From the NCBI RefSeq assembly GCF_900188335.1, contig NZ_FZOY01000003.1, positions 310,001 through 374,000 on the forward strand: 64,000 bases of DNA. Direction: 5' to 3'. Positions 1-7,736 of this stretch are shown one piece after another. Position 1 is the stretch's first letter. Each line of letters starts with the position of its first letter. Source of the DNA: Tropicimonas sediminicola. GTDB taxonomy: Bacteria; Pseudomonadota; Alphaproteobacteria; Rhodobacterales; Rhodobacteraceae. A program made the translations under genes and the position numbers. The notes below the pieces were generated by a model. The model was not told the origin of the DNA, did not search any database, and saw only the letters and a list, made by a program, of their open reading frames with translations.

Positions 1-1223
1 TGCTCTTCCCGGAGGCATTCGGCCTTATGGCGCTGGTGCAGGTCTTCCTCAACGGGCTGAACCTGTTTTCCGACACCGGGGTGCGCCCGCTGATCGTGCA
101 GAGCGGGCGGGGCGACGATCCGGACTTTCTCAACACGATCTGGACGGTGCAGGTGGCGCGCGGACTTCTGCTCTGGCTCTTGACGCTGGCGATCGCGGGG
201 CCGGCCGCGGCGCTCTACGAGGCGCCGGATATTGCGCTGATCCTGCCGGTCTCCGGGCTGGCGCTGCTGGTGAACGGCTTCGTGCCGACGGCGCTGCACA
301 CCGCGCATCGGCATCTGCGGCTGGGGCAGGTGACGGCGATCCAGCTTGGCTGCCAGGCCTTGACGCTCGTCATCATGGCGGTTCTCGCCGTCACCCTGCG
401 GTCGGTCTGGGCGCTGGTGATCGGCACGCTGATCGGCGAGGTGATCCGGACGCTCGCCTGGTGGATCTTTCTGCCCGATGCGAAGAACCGCTTCCGGCTG
501 GAACGCGCGGCCCTCGGCAATGCCTTCGGGTTCGGGCGCTACATCTTCATCGGCACGGCTGCCGGGTTCGTCATCGCCCAGGGCGACCGGGCGATCCTTG
601 GCGCGCACCTGAGCCTCGGGGAACTCGGCGTCTACAACGTGGCCTTCTTCCTCGCCAGCGTGCCGCTTCTGCTGACCCGTGCCGTCAGCAGCAAGATCGT
701 GCTGCCGCTCTACCGGGTGCGGCCGATGTCCGGCGATCCGTCCGGGCGGGCCGCGATCTTTCGGGCGCGGCGGATGCTGACCGCTGCGGCGCTGCTGGCG
801 GCGGCGGTGATGGCCTTCGGCGGGCCGCTGATCGTCGATCTGCTCTACGATCCCCGCTTCGCCGATGCGGGGCCGACGCTGAGCCTCTATGCCCTGACAC
901 TGGTGCCGCCGCTGGCGCTGAACTCGGTCGGATCGCTGCTCCTGGCGGAGGGCGATTCGGCCCGGAACGCTGTGTTGCAGATCGTGACTGCGGTGCTGCA
1001 GACGGGGTTGATGTTCGCGGGCATCGACCTTGCGGGCGTGGTCGGCGCGATCGCGGCGATCGGGCTGGCGGTGTTGCTGACGCTGCCGATGCGGGTGGCC
1101 TATGCCCGTCGGTACAATGCCTGGGACCCGGTGCAGGATGTCTGGATGACCCTCGCGGGACTGGCGATCTGCGCCGCCGGCGTGGCGATCAACTGGGACC
1201 GGATCGCGCCGCTCCTCCCCTGA
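1..1223 (+). CDS. Polysaccharide flippase (Wzx/MOP type), 5' end outside the window
   Basis: Inner-membrane protein predicted to flip lipid-linked oligosaccharide units across the membrane. The reading frame is open from base 1, and the residues before the first visible Met (base 27) read LFPEAFGL, a typical early flippase segment, so the true start lies upstream. About 400 residues are visible, with roughly ten hydrophobic segments and the family-like motif around TDTGVRPLIVQ near the N-terminus. It ends 6 bases before the convergent glycosyltransferase gene. The surrounding polysaccharide genes support the role. Substrate is unknown. Family call is from hydropathy and motif recognition, not from a search. 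Confidence 0.85.
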   Translation, partial: LFPEAFGLMALVQVFLNGLNLFSDTGVRPLIVQSGRGDDPDFLNTIWTVQVARGLLLWLLTLAIAGPAAALYEAPDIALILPVSGLALLVNGFVPTALHTAHRHLRLGQVTAIQLGCQALTLVIMAVLAVTLRSVWALVIGTLIGEVIRTLAWWIFLPDAKNRFRLERAALGNAFGFGRYIFIGTAAGFVIAQGDRAILGAHLSLGELGVYNVAFFLASVPLLLTRAVSSKIVLPLYRVRPMSGDPSGRAAIFRARRMLTAAALLAAAVMAFGGPLIVDLLYDPRFADAGPTLSLYALTLVPPLALNSVGSLLLAEGDSARNAVLQIVTAVLQTGLMFAGIDLAGVVGAIAAIGLAVLLTLPMRVAYARRYNAWDPVQDVWMTLAGLAICAAGVAINWDRIAPLLP

Positions 1224-1229
1224 AGCCGG

Positions 1230-2189
1230 TTACTTGTATTCCACCAGAGAGCTGCGCTGCTTGCCGAGACGGCGGAGCCGGTAGCCAATGGCGCCCTGCG
1301 CCTCGGCGATCTTGCCGACGGTCAGCAGCGTGGCTTCGGCGAGGCCACGAGACCGCGCGAGGCGCTGGATCTGGAGCGGATAGGCCAGGGCGAGGAGCAG
1401 GAACCAAGGCGAGATGGCGAGCGTCAGCACCAGGGTCGCCAGCGGCAGCGCCGCGCCCCACAGGAGGCAGCGGCGGAGCTGCGGGACGTAGTGCCGTTCC
1501 GGTGGTGCGCCATGGCGCGCGGCGCCCTCGGCATAGGCGTGACCCGCGCGGCGGGCGCGCTGCCAGAACTGCGCGAACCGGGTGATGCCGGCGTCGTGGC
1601 GCGTCATCTCCGCGTCGAGCCGCCGGACCTTCCAGCCAGCGGCCCGCAGGCGGATGCAGAGATCGGGCTCCTCCCCCGCGATCATCGTCGGATCGAACCC
1701 GCCGACCGCCCGGAACGCGGCGCTGCGCATCATGGAATCGCCCCCGCAGGCCCGCGCGCGGCCGACTGGCGTGTCCCACTCCCGGTCGATCATCCGGGTG
1801 TAGACAGACGCTTCCGGGTGCCGCTCCCGCCGTCGTCCGCAGGCTACGGCAAGCTCCGGCTCGGTGGCGAAGGCGGCGCGGGCGGTGGCGATCCAGCCCG
1901 GCACCAACGTGCAATCGCCGTCGATGAACTGGATCAGCTCGGGCAGGCCGATCTCCCCGAGGGCATCGACGCCGGCGTTGCGGGCGCGGGCGGCGGTGAA
2001 GGGCTGGGCGGGGTCGAGTTCCACCACCTCGGCGCCTGCCGTCCGCGCAACCGCGACGGAGTCGTCCATCGAGCCGGAATCGACATAGACGACCCGCCCG
2101 ACCTCTCCCGCGAGCGAGGCAAGGCAGGCGGCGAGGTGCGCGCCCTCGTTGCGGCCGATGACGACGGCGGCGACCTCGGGCGCGCTCAC
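1230..2189 (-). CDS. Glycosyltransferase family 2
   Basis: A 319-residue GT-A-fold glycosyltransferase that would add a sugar to the growing lipid-linked repeat at the cytoplasmic face of the membrane. The N-terminal nucleotide-binding strand contains IGRNEG (residues 11-16) and VDSGSMDDS, and the metal-binding D-x-D is D90-G-D92 in FIDGD. A hydrophobic stretch near residues 240-275 may anchor it to the membrane. Its ATG overlaps the stop of the upstream sulfotransferase gene (ATGA), so it is the last gene of a four-gene minus-strand operon (5474 down to 1230). Donor and acceptor cannot be told from sequence. Confidence 0.88.
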   Translation of the reverse strand: MSAPEVAAVVIGRNEGAHLAACLASLAGEVGRVVYVDSGSMDDSVAVARTAGAEVVELDPAQPFTAARARNAGVDALGEIGLPELIQFIDGDCTLVPGWIATARAAFATEPELAVACGRRRERHPEASVYTRMIDREWDTPVGRARACGGDSMMRSAAFRAVGGFDPTMIAGEEPDLCIRLRAAGWKVRRLDAEMTRHDAGITRFAQFWQRARRAGHAYAEGAARHGAPPERHYVPQLRRCLLWGAALPLATLVLTLAISPWFLLLALAYPLQIQRLARSRGLAEATLLTVGKIAEAQGAIGYRLRRLGKQRSSLVEYK

Positions 2190-3019
2190 GGAACGGCCTC
2201 GAAATCGACTGCCGGATCGCCGGGGAAAAGCTCGGCCAGGTGCGCCTGATCCTCGGCGAAGATGCTCTCAAGGCGCGTGCGCAGGCGCTCCGGCAGGTCG
2301 GGTCGGCCGCGCATCTGCCGGCCCTCGCGGATCCGGGTGCGGACGGCCTTTGGCACGAGGCTCCTGCGCAGCGCCTTTGCCACCGGGTTGTCGACGATCA
2401 GGCCGTGCATCGGCAGCCGCCGGACGCGCTCGGCGGAGACGTTCTGCGCCCCAAGCTTGGCGTTCCAGCGCAGGTCCGGCTTCCCGAGGAAATTGCCGAC
2501 GCGGGAGAGCGTTCCCTGCGGGTCGGCCTGCATCCACTCCAGCCGCAAAAGCAGGATCGAGTCGCGCCCGTAGCGGGACACGAAGGGTGCGAGTTGCATC
2601 CCGTAGCGGCTGTAGGCGGCAAGCTCCGGCGTGCTCTCGAAGGCCGCGACCGGATCGTCGGGCAGCAGACCCTGCGACCAGTCGTGGATGTAGTGCGAGA
2701 TCGCCCGCTCCAGCGGGTCGCGCATCAGGTAGATGAACCGGGGCTGGTCGAGGCGCGCTGCCATGCGGTCGAGGGTGTCGGGATAGGTCGGCAGCTTGGT
2801 GTAATGGGTCGACGCCTCTCCGGTCAGGTCGCCGGGGGCCGCGGCGTCGAACAGGCCGGAATACCAGGCCTCGCCGCGGGCAAAGATCGCGTCGTCGGAG
2901 AAGTAGTTCGGTTCCTTCGGCGTCGTCATGTAGATGCCCGGCTGGGCGGCGAGTTGCGCCTGCAGGGTCGAGGTGCCGCATTTCATCGCGCCGATGATCA
3001 GGAAGTCGGGGGCCGCCAT
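2186..3019 (-). CDS. Sulfotransferase domain protein
   Basis: A 277-residue PAPS-dependent sulfotransferase, cytoplasmic. The 5'-phosphosulfate loop is IIGAMKCGTSTL near the N-terminus, and the 3'-phosphate motif is in YLMRDPLERAISHY. I chose the Met that starts MAAPDFLIIG (base 3019), because the residues upstream of it do not belong to the fold and a start at 3040 would overlap the preceding gene by 17 bases. It lies between two glycosyltransferase genes in one operon, which points to sulfation of a sugar in the polysaccharide rather than of a small molecule. This is inference from context. Confidence 0.85.
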   Translation of the reverse strand: MAAPDFLIIGAMKCGTSTLQAQLAAQPGIYMTTPKEPNYFSDDAIFARGEAWYSGLFDAAAPGDLTGEASTHYTKLPTYPDTLDRMAARLDQPRFIYLMRDPLERAISHYIHDWSQGLLPDDPVAAFESTPELAAYSRYGMQLAPFVSRYGRDSILLLRLEWMQADPQGTLSRVGNFLGKPDLRWNAKLGAQNVSAERVRRLPMHGLIVDNPVAKALRRSLVPKAVRTRIREGRQMRGRPDLPERLRTRLESIFAEDQAHLAELFPGDPAVDFEAVP

Positions 3020-3023
3020 CGGA

Positions 3024-4001
3024 TCACTCGCCCGGTGCATGCCGTGGCCCGAGCGGGCGGGTGGCGTTGATCCAGATGTCGCGCGCCTCGGCCTCGGCGG
3101 CGCGATGCCGCGGCTTGCCGAAGAGGATACGTCCCTGCGCCAGCAGCCGACCCAGCAGCCAGGCGAGATTGGCGGAGATCATCCCTGTCCAGCCGCCGGT
3201 CTGGTAGAGGAACCGCGTGCGCGAGGCGTAATAATAGGCTGGGAGGCGTTTCTTTTGCGAGATCAGCGTCTTGACAGGTCCGCTGCCGCCGCGGTGATGG
3301 ACGCAGCGCGCCTCCGGGACGTGCACCAGCGCCCAGCCGGCCCGCCGGGCGCGGTGGCAATACTCGGCATCCTCGAAATAGAGGAAATAGCCTTCGTCCA
3401 TCGGGCCGATCGCCTCGACCATGGCGCGGCGCAGCAGGATGCAGGCAAAGCTCGCCCATTGGATCTCCGCCGGCGCGGGGGCGGGGCCGATGGCGACCTC
3501 GTGGGATTTCAGGAGCGCCGTGACGGGGCCGGAGCCCGCGCCGCGGATCAACTCGCTCGCCGCGCCCGGGAAGCGGAAGCTGGAGGTCTGCACCGTGCCG
3601 TCCTCGCCTTCCAGCCGCGGCGCGAAAAGGCCGGCCTCGGGGCGTATTTCGGCGGCGGCGAGCAGGGCGGCGAGGCAGCCGGGACGCAGCTCTGCGTCGG
3701 AATTGAGCACAAGGGTGAACTCGCTGTCGCAGGCCGCCATGCCGCGATTGTGACCGCCGGAAAAACCGGTGTTTTCGGTCGAGCGGACCAGGTCGACCGG
3801 CGCGTCAGGATGCGCGGCGATCCAGTCGGCGATTGCTTCGGCCGATCCGTCGCCGGAGGCATTGTCGACGATGATGATGCGGCCGTCCGTCGCTGGGCGG
3901 TCCGCGTCGCCTGCGAGATCGGCGAGGACAGAGCGGAGGCAGGCCAGGGTCAGCGCTGCGGTGCGGTAATTGATGATGGAAATCGTGACGTAGGCGCGCA
4001 T
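3024..4001 (-). CDS. Glycosyltransferase family 2, rhamnosyltransferase-like
   Basis: A 325-residue GT2 enzyme resembling WbbL-type rhamnosyltransferases. Visible motifs are IIIVDNASGDGS, the metal-site region LVLNSDAEL, and the acceptor-side signature FLYFEDAEYCHRARRAGW, which is characteristic of this subgroup. Its ATG follows directly after the TGA of the Wzy-like gene (no gap), so the two are translationally linked. The C-terminus has a hydrophobic patch (ISANLAWLLGRLL) that may dip into the membrane. Rhamnose as the sugar is a family-based guess only. Confidence 0.87.
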   Translation of the reverse strand: MRAYVTISIINYRTAALTLACLRSVLADLAGDADRPATDGRIIIVDNASGDGSAEAIADWIAAHPDAPVDLVRSTENTGFSGGHNRGMAACDSEFTLVLNSDAELRPGCLAALLAAAEIRPEAGLFAPRLEGEDGTVQTSSFRFPGAASELIRGAGSGPVTALLKSHEVAIGPAPAPAEIQWASFACILLRRAMVEAIGPMDEGYFLYFEDAEYCHRARRAGWALVHVPEARCVHHRGGSGPVKTLISQKKRLPAYYYASRTRFLYQTGGWTGMISANLAWLLGRLLAQGRILFGKPRHRAAEAEARDIWINATRPLGPRHAPGE

Positions 4002-5474
4002 TCAGGTCTTTCGCTGCGGTTGCCAGGTCGAGGTCGTCTTTCGCACCGGCGTGTAGGGCGAGCGTGGCGTCGCGGAAGCCTGTGGCGCCGGCTGCGCGGC
4101 AGCCGCGGGTTGCAGCTCCATCCGCCCGGCAAGGGCGCCCGCGAGCATCCAGGTGAGCGGCGTGATCCCGGCATTTGGGAGCAGGTCGATCAGGTTGGCA
4201 GTCAACGCCAGGGCGAGCGCGATTGCAAGTCCCTGGGCCTTGGGGTCGTCGAGGTGCCGCCGCCGGAACGCCAGTTGCAGCACCGGCAGGCACAAGAGCC
4301 CGAACATGGCGAGGTAGCGGGCCCAGCCGCCCTGCGAGAGCGTGATGATCCAGAAGCCGTCGCTGGTGGTGCGGTCGATCCCGCGCTCGTCATAGACCCG
4401 CCAGCGTCCCCATTCGCCCCAGCCGAAGAGCGGCTTCTCGGAGACCCGCTCAAGCAGCATGTTCTCGTTCCGCAGCCGGCCATTGAAGGACTTGGCCCTG
4501 TCGGCGTCGATCTGTTCGGTAACGGCGGCGATCTGGTCCACCGCCACCAGACCCGATCCGCGCAGCATCGGGTAGCCAAGCACCGCGAGCGTGATCGCCG
4601 CGACAAGGACAAGCTGCACGCGACGGCCAAAGATCAGCGCGATCGGGGCGAAAATGATCGACAGGACCAGCGCGCCGAGCGACTTGGAGACGGCCTGCGT
4701 GGCAAAGATCCAGGCCGCGGCGGCCAGAAGCCGGACCTTCTGGCCTCCATCGCTGATCCGGGCGTACCCCAGCGTGGCCACCAGGGCGCTGGTGAAGAAG
4801 ATCGCGAGCCATAGCCCGTGCTGCAGGAACACCACCGGCCGGTAGCCGTCGCCCCGGATGTGCTGCAGCCAGGAATGCGGGAAGAAGCCGTAGACCATGC
4901 GGTTGAGTTGCGGCGACATACGCACCTCGAAGAGCGCCAGCAACGTGTAGGCGAGCGCGGCGAAGACGAGCACGCGGATCATGCGTTCCTGGTCCTCGGT
5001 CGCTGCGATGTATTTCCGGGCGAGCAGGAAGGGCAGGATCGTGCCGAGACTGCCCAAGATCTGCGCCATCGCGTCCTTCAGCGTCATCCCCGGCAGGGAC
5101 CTGTCGGCAAGGCGCAGCGGCTCGCTGTTGGTGAGCGTCGTGCCGAGCGCGCCCACGACCAACAGGAGCAGGCAGAGCCTCAGGGCGTTGCTGGCGGGAA
5201 GCCAGCCGGCAAGGCTCGTGGGCGGTGCGATCCGTGCCATCGCGGGCGTCGGGCGCGGGGCCATGAGCACCAGCAGCAGTCCGGCAACGGCGGAAGCCAG
5301 GCGCTTCTCGTAGGGCGGGAGCAGCGGCAGGTTCACCGAGATCGCGGGCGGCACGAGGAGATAGCCGCCGATCATCGCCAGCGACAGCCCGGTGGCCAGC
5401 GGCAGCCTGCGAAACGCGAGCACGCAGAACACGGGCCAGGCCCAGAGCACGACAAGGGCGAAGGTGTTGGGCAT
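4002..5474 (-). CDS. O-antigen/EPS polymerase-like membrane protein (Wzy/WaaL superfamily)
   Basis: A 490-residue protein with about 10-12 hydrophobic segments. A large periplasmic loop contains EKPLFGWGEWG, close to the N-P-x-x-G-x-G signature of the Wzy_C/O-antigen ligase superfamily. Its likely job is to join repeat units delivered by the flippase. The frame is open further upstream to base 5720, but the start MPNTFALVV at 5474 fits best: it begins the first membrane helix and has the purine-rich AGAGGGG just upstream. First gene of the minus-strand operon; it diverges from the Alg14-like gene at 5614 across a 139-base gap that should hold both promoters. Confidence 0.8.
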   Translation of the reverse strand: MPNTFALVVLWAWPVFCVLAFRRLPLATGLSLAMIGGYLLVPPAISVNLPLLPPYEKRLASAVAGLLLVLMAPRPTPAMARIAPPTSLAGWLPASNALRLCLLLLVVGALGTTLTNSEPLRLADRSLPGMTLKDAMAQILGSLGTILPFLLARKYIAATEDQERMIRVLVFAALAYTLLALFEVRMSPQLNRMVYGFFPHSWLQHIRGDGYRPVVFLQHGLWLAIFFTSALVATLGYARISDGGQKVRLLAAAAWIFATQAVSKSLGALVLSIIFAPIALIFGRRVQLVLVAAITLAVLGYPMLRGSGLVAVDQIAAVTEQIDADRAKSFNGRLRNENMLLERVSEKPLFGWGEWGRWRVYDERGIDRTTSDGFWIITLSQGGWARYLAMFGLLCLPVLQLAFRRRHLDDPKAQGLAIALALALTANLIDLLPNAGITPLTWMLAGALAGRMELQPAAAAQPAPQASATPRSPYTPVRKTTSTWQPQRKT

Positions 5475-5613
5475 GGCCCCCCTCTGAAGGATCCGCGGGC
5501 AACATAGACCCGGCCCGAGCGATTGAGAACCCGCCAGCGCCCCCTTTCCTCGGCCCGGAGGCGGGCCTAGAACGGGGCGAAAGGCGGCCCCTGCGGTCGG
5601 CGGGGATCGAGCG

Positions 5614-6129
5614 ATGGACGACACCACGAAACGGCGCGAGGGCGCCCATGCGATGCGGCCGCCCCGCGTGCTGGCAGTCGCCTCCTCCGGCGGGCACTGG
5701 GCCGAGCTTATGCGGCTCACGCCGGCCTGGGAGGGCTGCGAGCTGGTCTATGCCACGACGGACCCCGCCTTGCAGGCGGATCTGGCCGGGCGCGGCGACG
5801 CGCGTTTCGTGGCGATTCCCGACGCGAGCCGCTGGAGCCGCTGGCAGCTCGTGCGGCTGGTGGCGCGTCTTGCCTCGCTGATGCTGCGGCTCCGGCCCGA
5901 CGTGATCGTCACCACCGGGGCGGCGCCGGGCTACGTGGCGCTCAGGCTCGGGCGGCTCTTTGGCGCGCGGGGGATCTGGGTCGACAGCGTCGCCAACGCG
6001 GGTGCGCTTTCGATGTCGGGTCGGATGGCCGGTCCGCATTGCGATCTCTGGCTGACCCAATGGCCGCATCTCGGCCGCGAGGCGACGGGTGCTTCGGAAG
6101 GGCCTGAGTATTCGGGGAGCGTGCTGTGA
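5614..6129 (+). CDS. Alg14-like membrane subunit of a two-part glycosyltransferase (PssD/EpsE type)
   Basis: A 171-residue protein matching the N-terminal (acceptor-binding, membrane-recruiting) half of an MurG/Alg13-Alg14-type transferase. It has the start signature VLAVASSGGHWAEL and the TTGAAPGYVAL motif. Its partner, the donor-binding half, is the next gene. The two overlap by four bases (GTGA), typical of these obligate pairs. An alternative Met at 5653 (MRPPRVLAV) would remove a 13-residue tail; I cannot decide between them. In rhizobia the equivalent PssD/PssE pair adds glucuronic acid, but the sugar used here is unknown. Confidence 0.85.
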   Translation: MDDTTKRREGAHAMRPPRVLAVASSGGHWAELMRLTPAWEGCELVYATTDPALQADLAGRGDARFVAIPDASRWSRWQLVRLVARLASLMLRLRPDVIVTTGAAPGYVALRLGRLFGARGIWVDSVANAGALSMSGRMAGPHCDLWLTQWPHLGREATGASEGPEYSGSVL

Positions 6130-6623
6130 TCTTCGTGACCGTGGGCTCGCAGTTGCCCTTCGACCGGCTGGTGGGGGCGATGGACCGCTGGGCGGCGGCG
6201 CATCCCGACACCGAGGTCTTTGGCCAGATCCTCACCGACGGGCAGTCGGGCTTCCGTCCCCAACACTTCCGGACCGTGCGGAGCCTTGCACCGGCGGAAT
6301 TTGCCAGCCGCTGTGCTGCCGCGCGCTGCATCGTCAGCCATGCCGGCACGGGCGTAATGATCGCCGCGATGACACATCGGGTGCCGCTTGTGGTTCTGCC
6401 TCGCCGGTCCGGAACCGGCGAGGTGCGCAACGATCACCAGCTCGACACCGTGGCGCATCTGGGCGGCCGGCCGGGGATCTTCGTGGCGATGACGACCGCA
6501 GACCTGCCCGACGCCCTTGAGGCAGCACTGGCCGAGGGGGCGCCGCGCCCTGACATGAAGCCGGAAGCCGACCCGGATATGATCGCGCGAATCAGGGCGG
6601 AGATTTTCCGCGGCCGCCGCTAG
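6126..6623 (+). CDS. Alg13-like catalytic subunit of a two-part glycosyltransferase (PssE/EpsF type)
   Basis: A 165-residue GT-B C-terminal domain that binds the nucleotide sugar. Recognisable are the opening MIFVTVGSQLPFDRL, the glycine-rich SHAGTGVMIAAM and the donor-binding segment VPLVVLPR...NDHQLD. It starts with GTG inside the stop region of the Alg14-like gene (GTGA overlap). Its stop codon shares the palindrome CTAG with the stop of the convergent glycosyltransferase gene, so the two genes overlap by four bases tail to tail. Confidence 0.87.
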   Translation: MIFVTVGSQLPFDRLVGAMDRWAAAHPDTEVFGQILTDGQSGFRPQHFRTVRSLAPAEFASRCAAARCIVSHAGTGVMIAAMTHRVPLVVLPRRSGTGEVRNDHQLDTVAHLGGRPGIFVAMTTADLPDALEAALAEGAPRPDMKPEADPDMIARIRAEIFRGRR

Positions 6624-7570
6624 GGCGTGCCGGGGCCGCGCAGGCCGGCCTGCCGGGCTTCGACCTCCTCCAGCGCCCTCCGCTTGCCGACCCTGAGCGC
6701 CCGGCGTTGATAGCGGCGGATGAAGGCGATGAGGGCGGTGTCCTGCTGGCGGGGCTTGCCGGCGAGCCAGGACTCGCCGTAACCCCAGAGCATCGCGAGG
6801 CCGCCGATCACATAGGGCGGGCGGGTCATGCGATAGAGCGCGGTCGCGGTGAAATAAAGCGGATCGGTGCCCATGTAGTACTGGGCATATCCCGCCCGCC
6901 TTCGGCCACTGACGATGCCGCTCTGGCTCGACCCCATCGGGCGCAGGTGTTCGATCCGGATCTCCGGGTCGTCCCAGCTGCGCGCCGTCCAGCCGAGTTG
7001 CCGCGCCTTGTGGCAGTCGATCGAGTCCCAGTTCACCTCGCGGACGAATCCGCCGATCTCCTGAAAACAGGCGACACGGTAGAACTTGGTCATGCCGACC
7101 GAGGCCTCGTCGCCGCATTTCTCGCTGATCCAGGCGCCGGAGGTGGTGCGGTACCAAGGCTTGCCGGAGCAGGTGCCGAGGCGCGGGTCGGCTTCCAGCC
7201 GGTCCATCAGGGTGGCGAAATAGGCGCGCGGCAGATCGAGGTCGAGGTCGAGCTTGCAAAGGTAGTCGAACCCGTCGAGCGGCGGCGCTGCAGCGAGCCC
7301 GGCCTCGAAGGCCTCGATCACCCCGGGCCCGACGGCGCGGTGTCCGCGGTCGGGTTTGGGAACGACCCGGATCCACTCGTGCCGTGCCGCGTAATTCGCG
7401 AGAATCGCGGGGGTTTCGTCGGTCGAGCCGTCGTCGACCACGATCCAGAGCGCCGGCCGCTCGGTCTGGGCGACCACGGCGTCGAGGGTCCGGCGCAGGT
7501 AAGCCGCCTCGTTCCGGCAGGGCGAGACGACCAGGTAGCGGCGGGAGGCGGGTGGGGCGGTGTCTGGCAT
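6620..7570 (-). CDS. Glycosyltransferase family 2
   Basis: A 316-residue GT2 enzyme with SPCRNEAAYL at the N-terminus, the nucleotide-binding VDDGSTDETP, and an Asp-rich LDLDLDLP where the metal-binding D-x-D is expected. A short C-terminal basic region (RRYQRRALRVGKRRALEE) could aid membrane contact. It stands alone on the minus strand, divergent from the beta-helix gene at 7737 and convergent with the Alg13-like gene. Donor and acceptor are not predictable from sequence. Confidence 0.87.
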   Translation of the reverse strand: MPDTAPPASRRYLVVSPCRNEAAYLRRTLDAVVAQTERPALWIVVDDGSTDETPAILANYAARHEWIRVVPKPDRGHRAVGPGVIEAFEAGLAAAPPLDGFDYLCKLDLDLDLPRAYFATLMDRLEADPRLGTCSGKPWYRTTSGAWISEKCGDEASVGMTKFYRVACFQEIGGFVREVNWDSIDCHKARQLGWTARSWDDPEIRIEHLRPMGSSQSGIVSGRRRAGYAQYYMGTDPLYFTATALYRMTRPPYVIGGLAMLWGYGESWLAGKPRQQDTALIAFIRRYQRRALRVGKRRALEEVEARQAGLRGPGTP

Positions 7571-7736
7571 CGGGCGTGGCGTCGGAAATGGCGGGTTTGC
7601 CCGTGGCTTCTACGCCAGCGGAGCCCGCATTGCCATGGCGTGCCGAGGGGGCAGCGAACGGTGGGGTCGGGCGGCGTTAACTCTCTCTTCACATAGTCTG
7701 CCGCAACCGGCCGCCAGACATATCGGAGCAAACCCC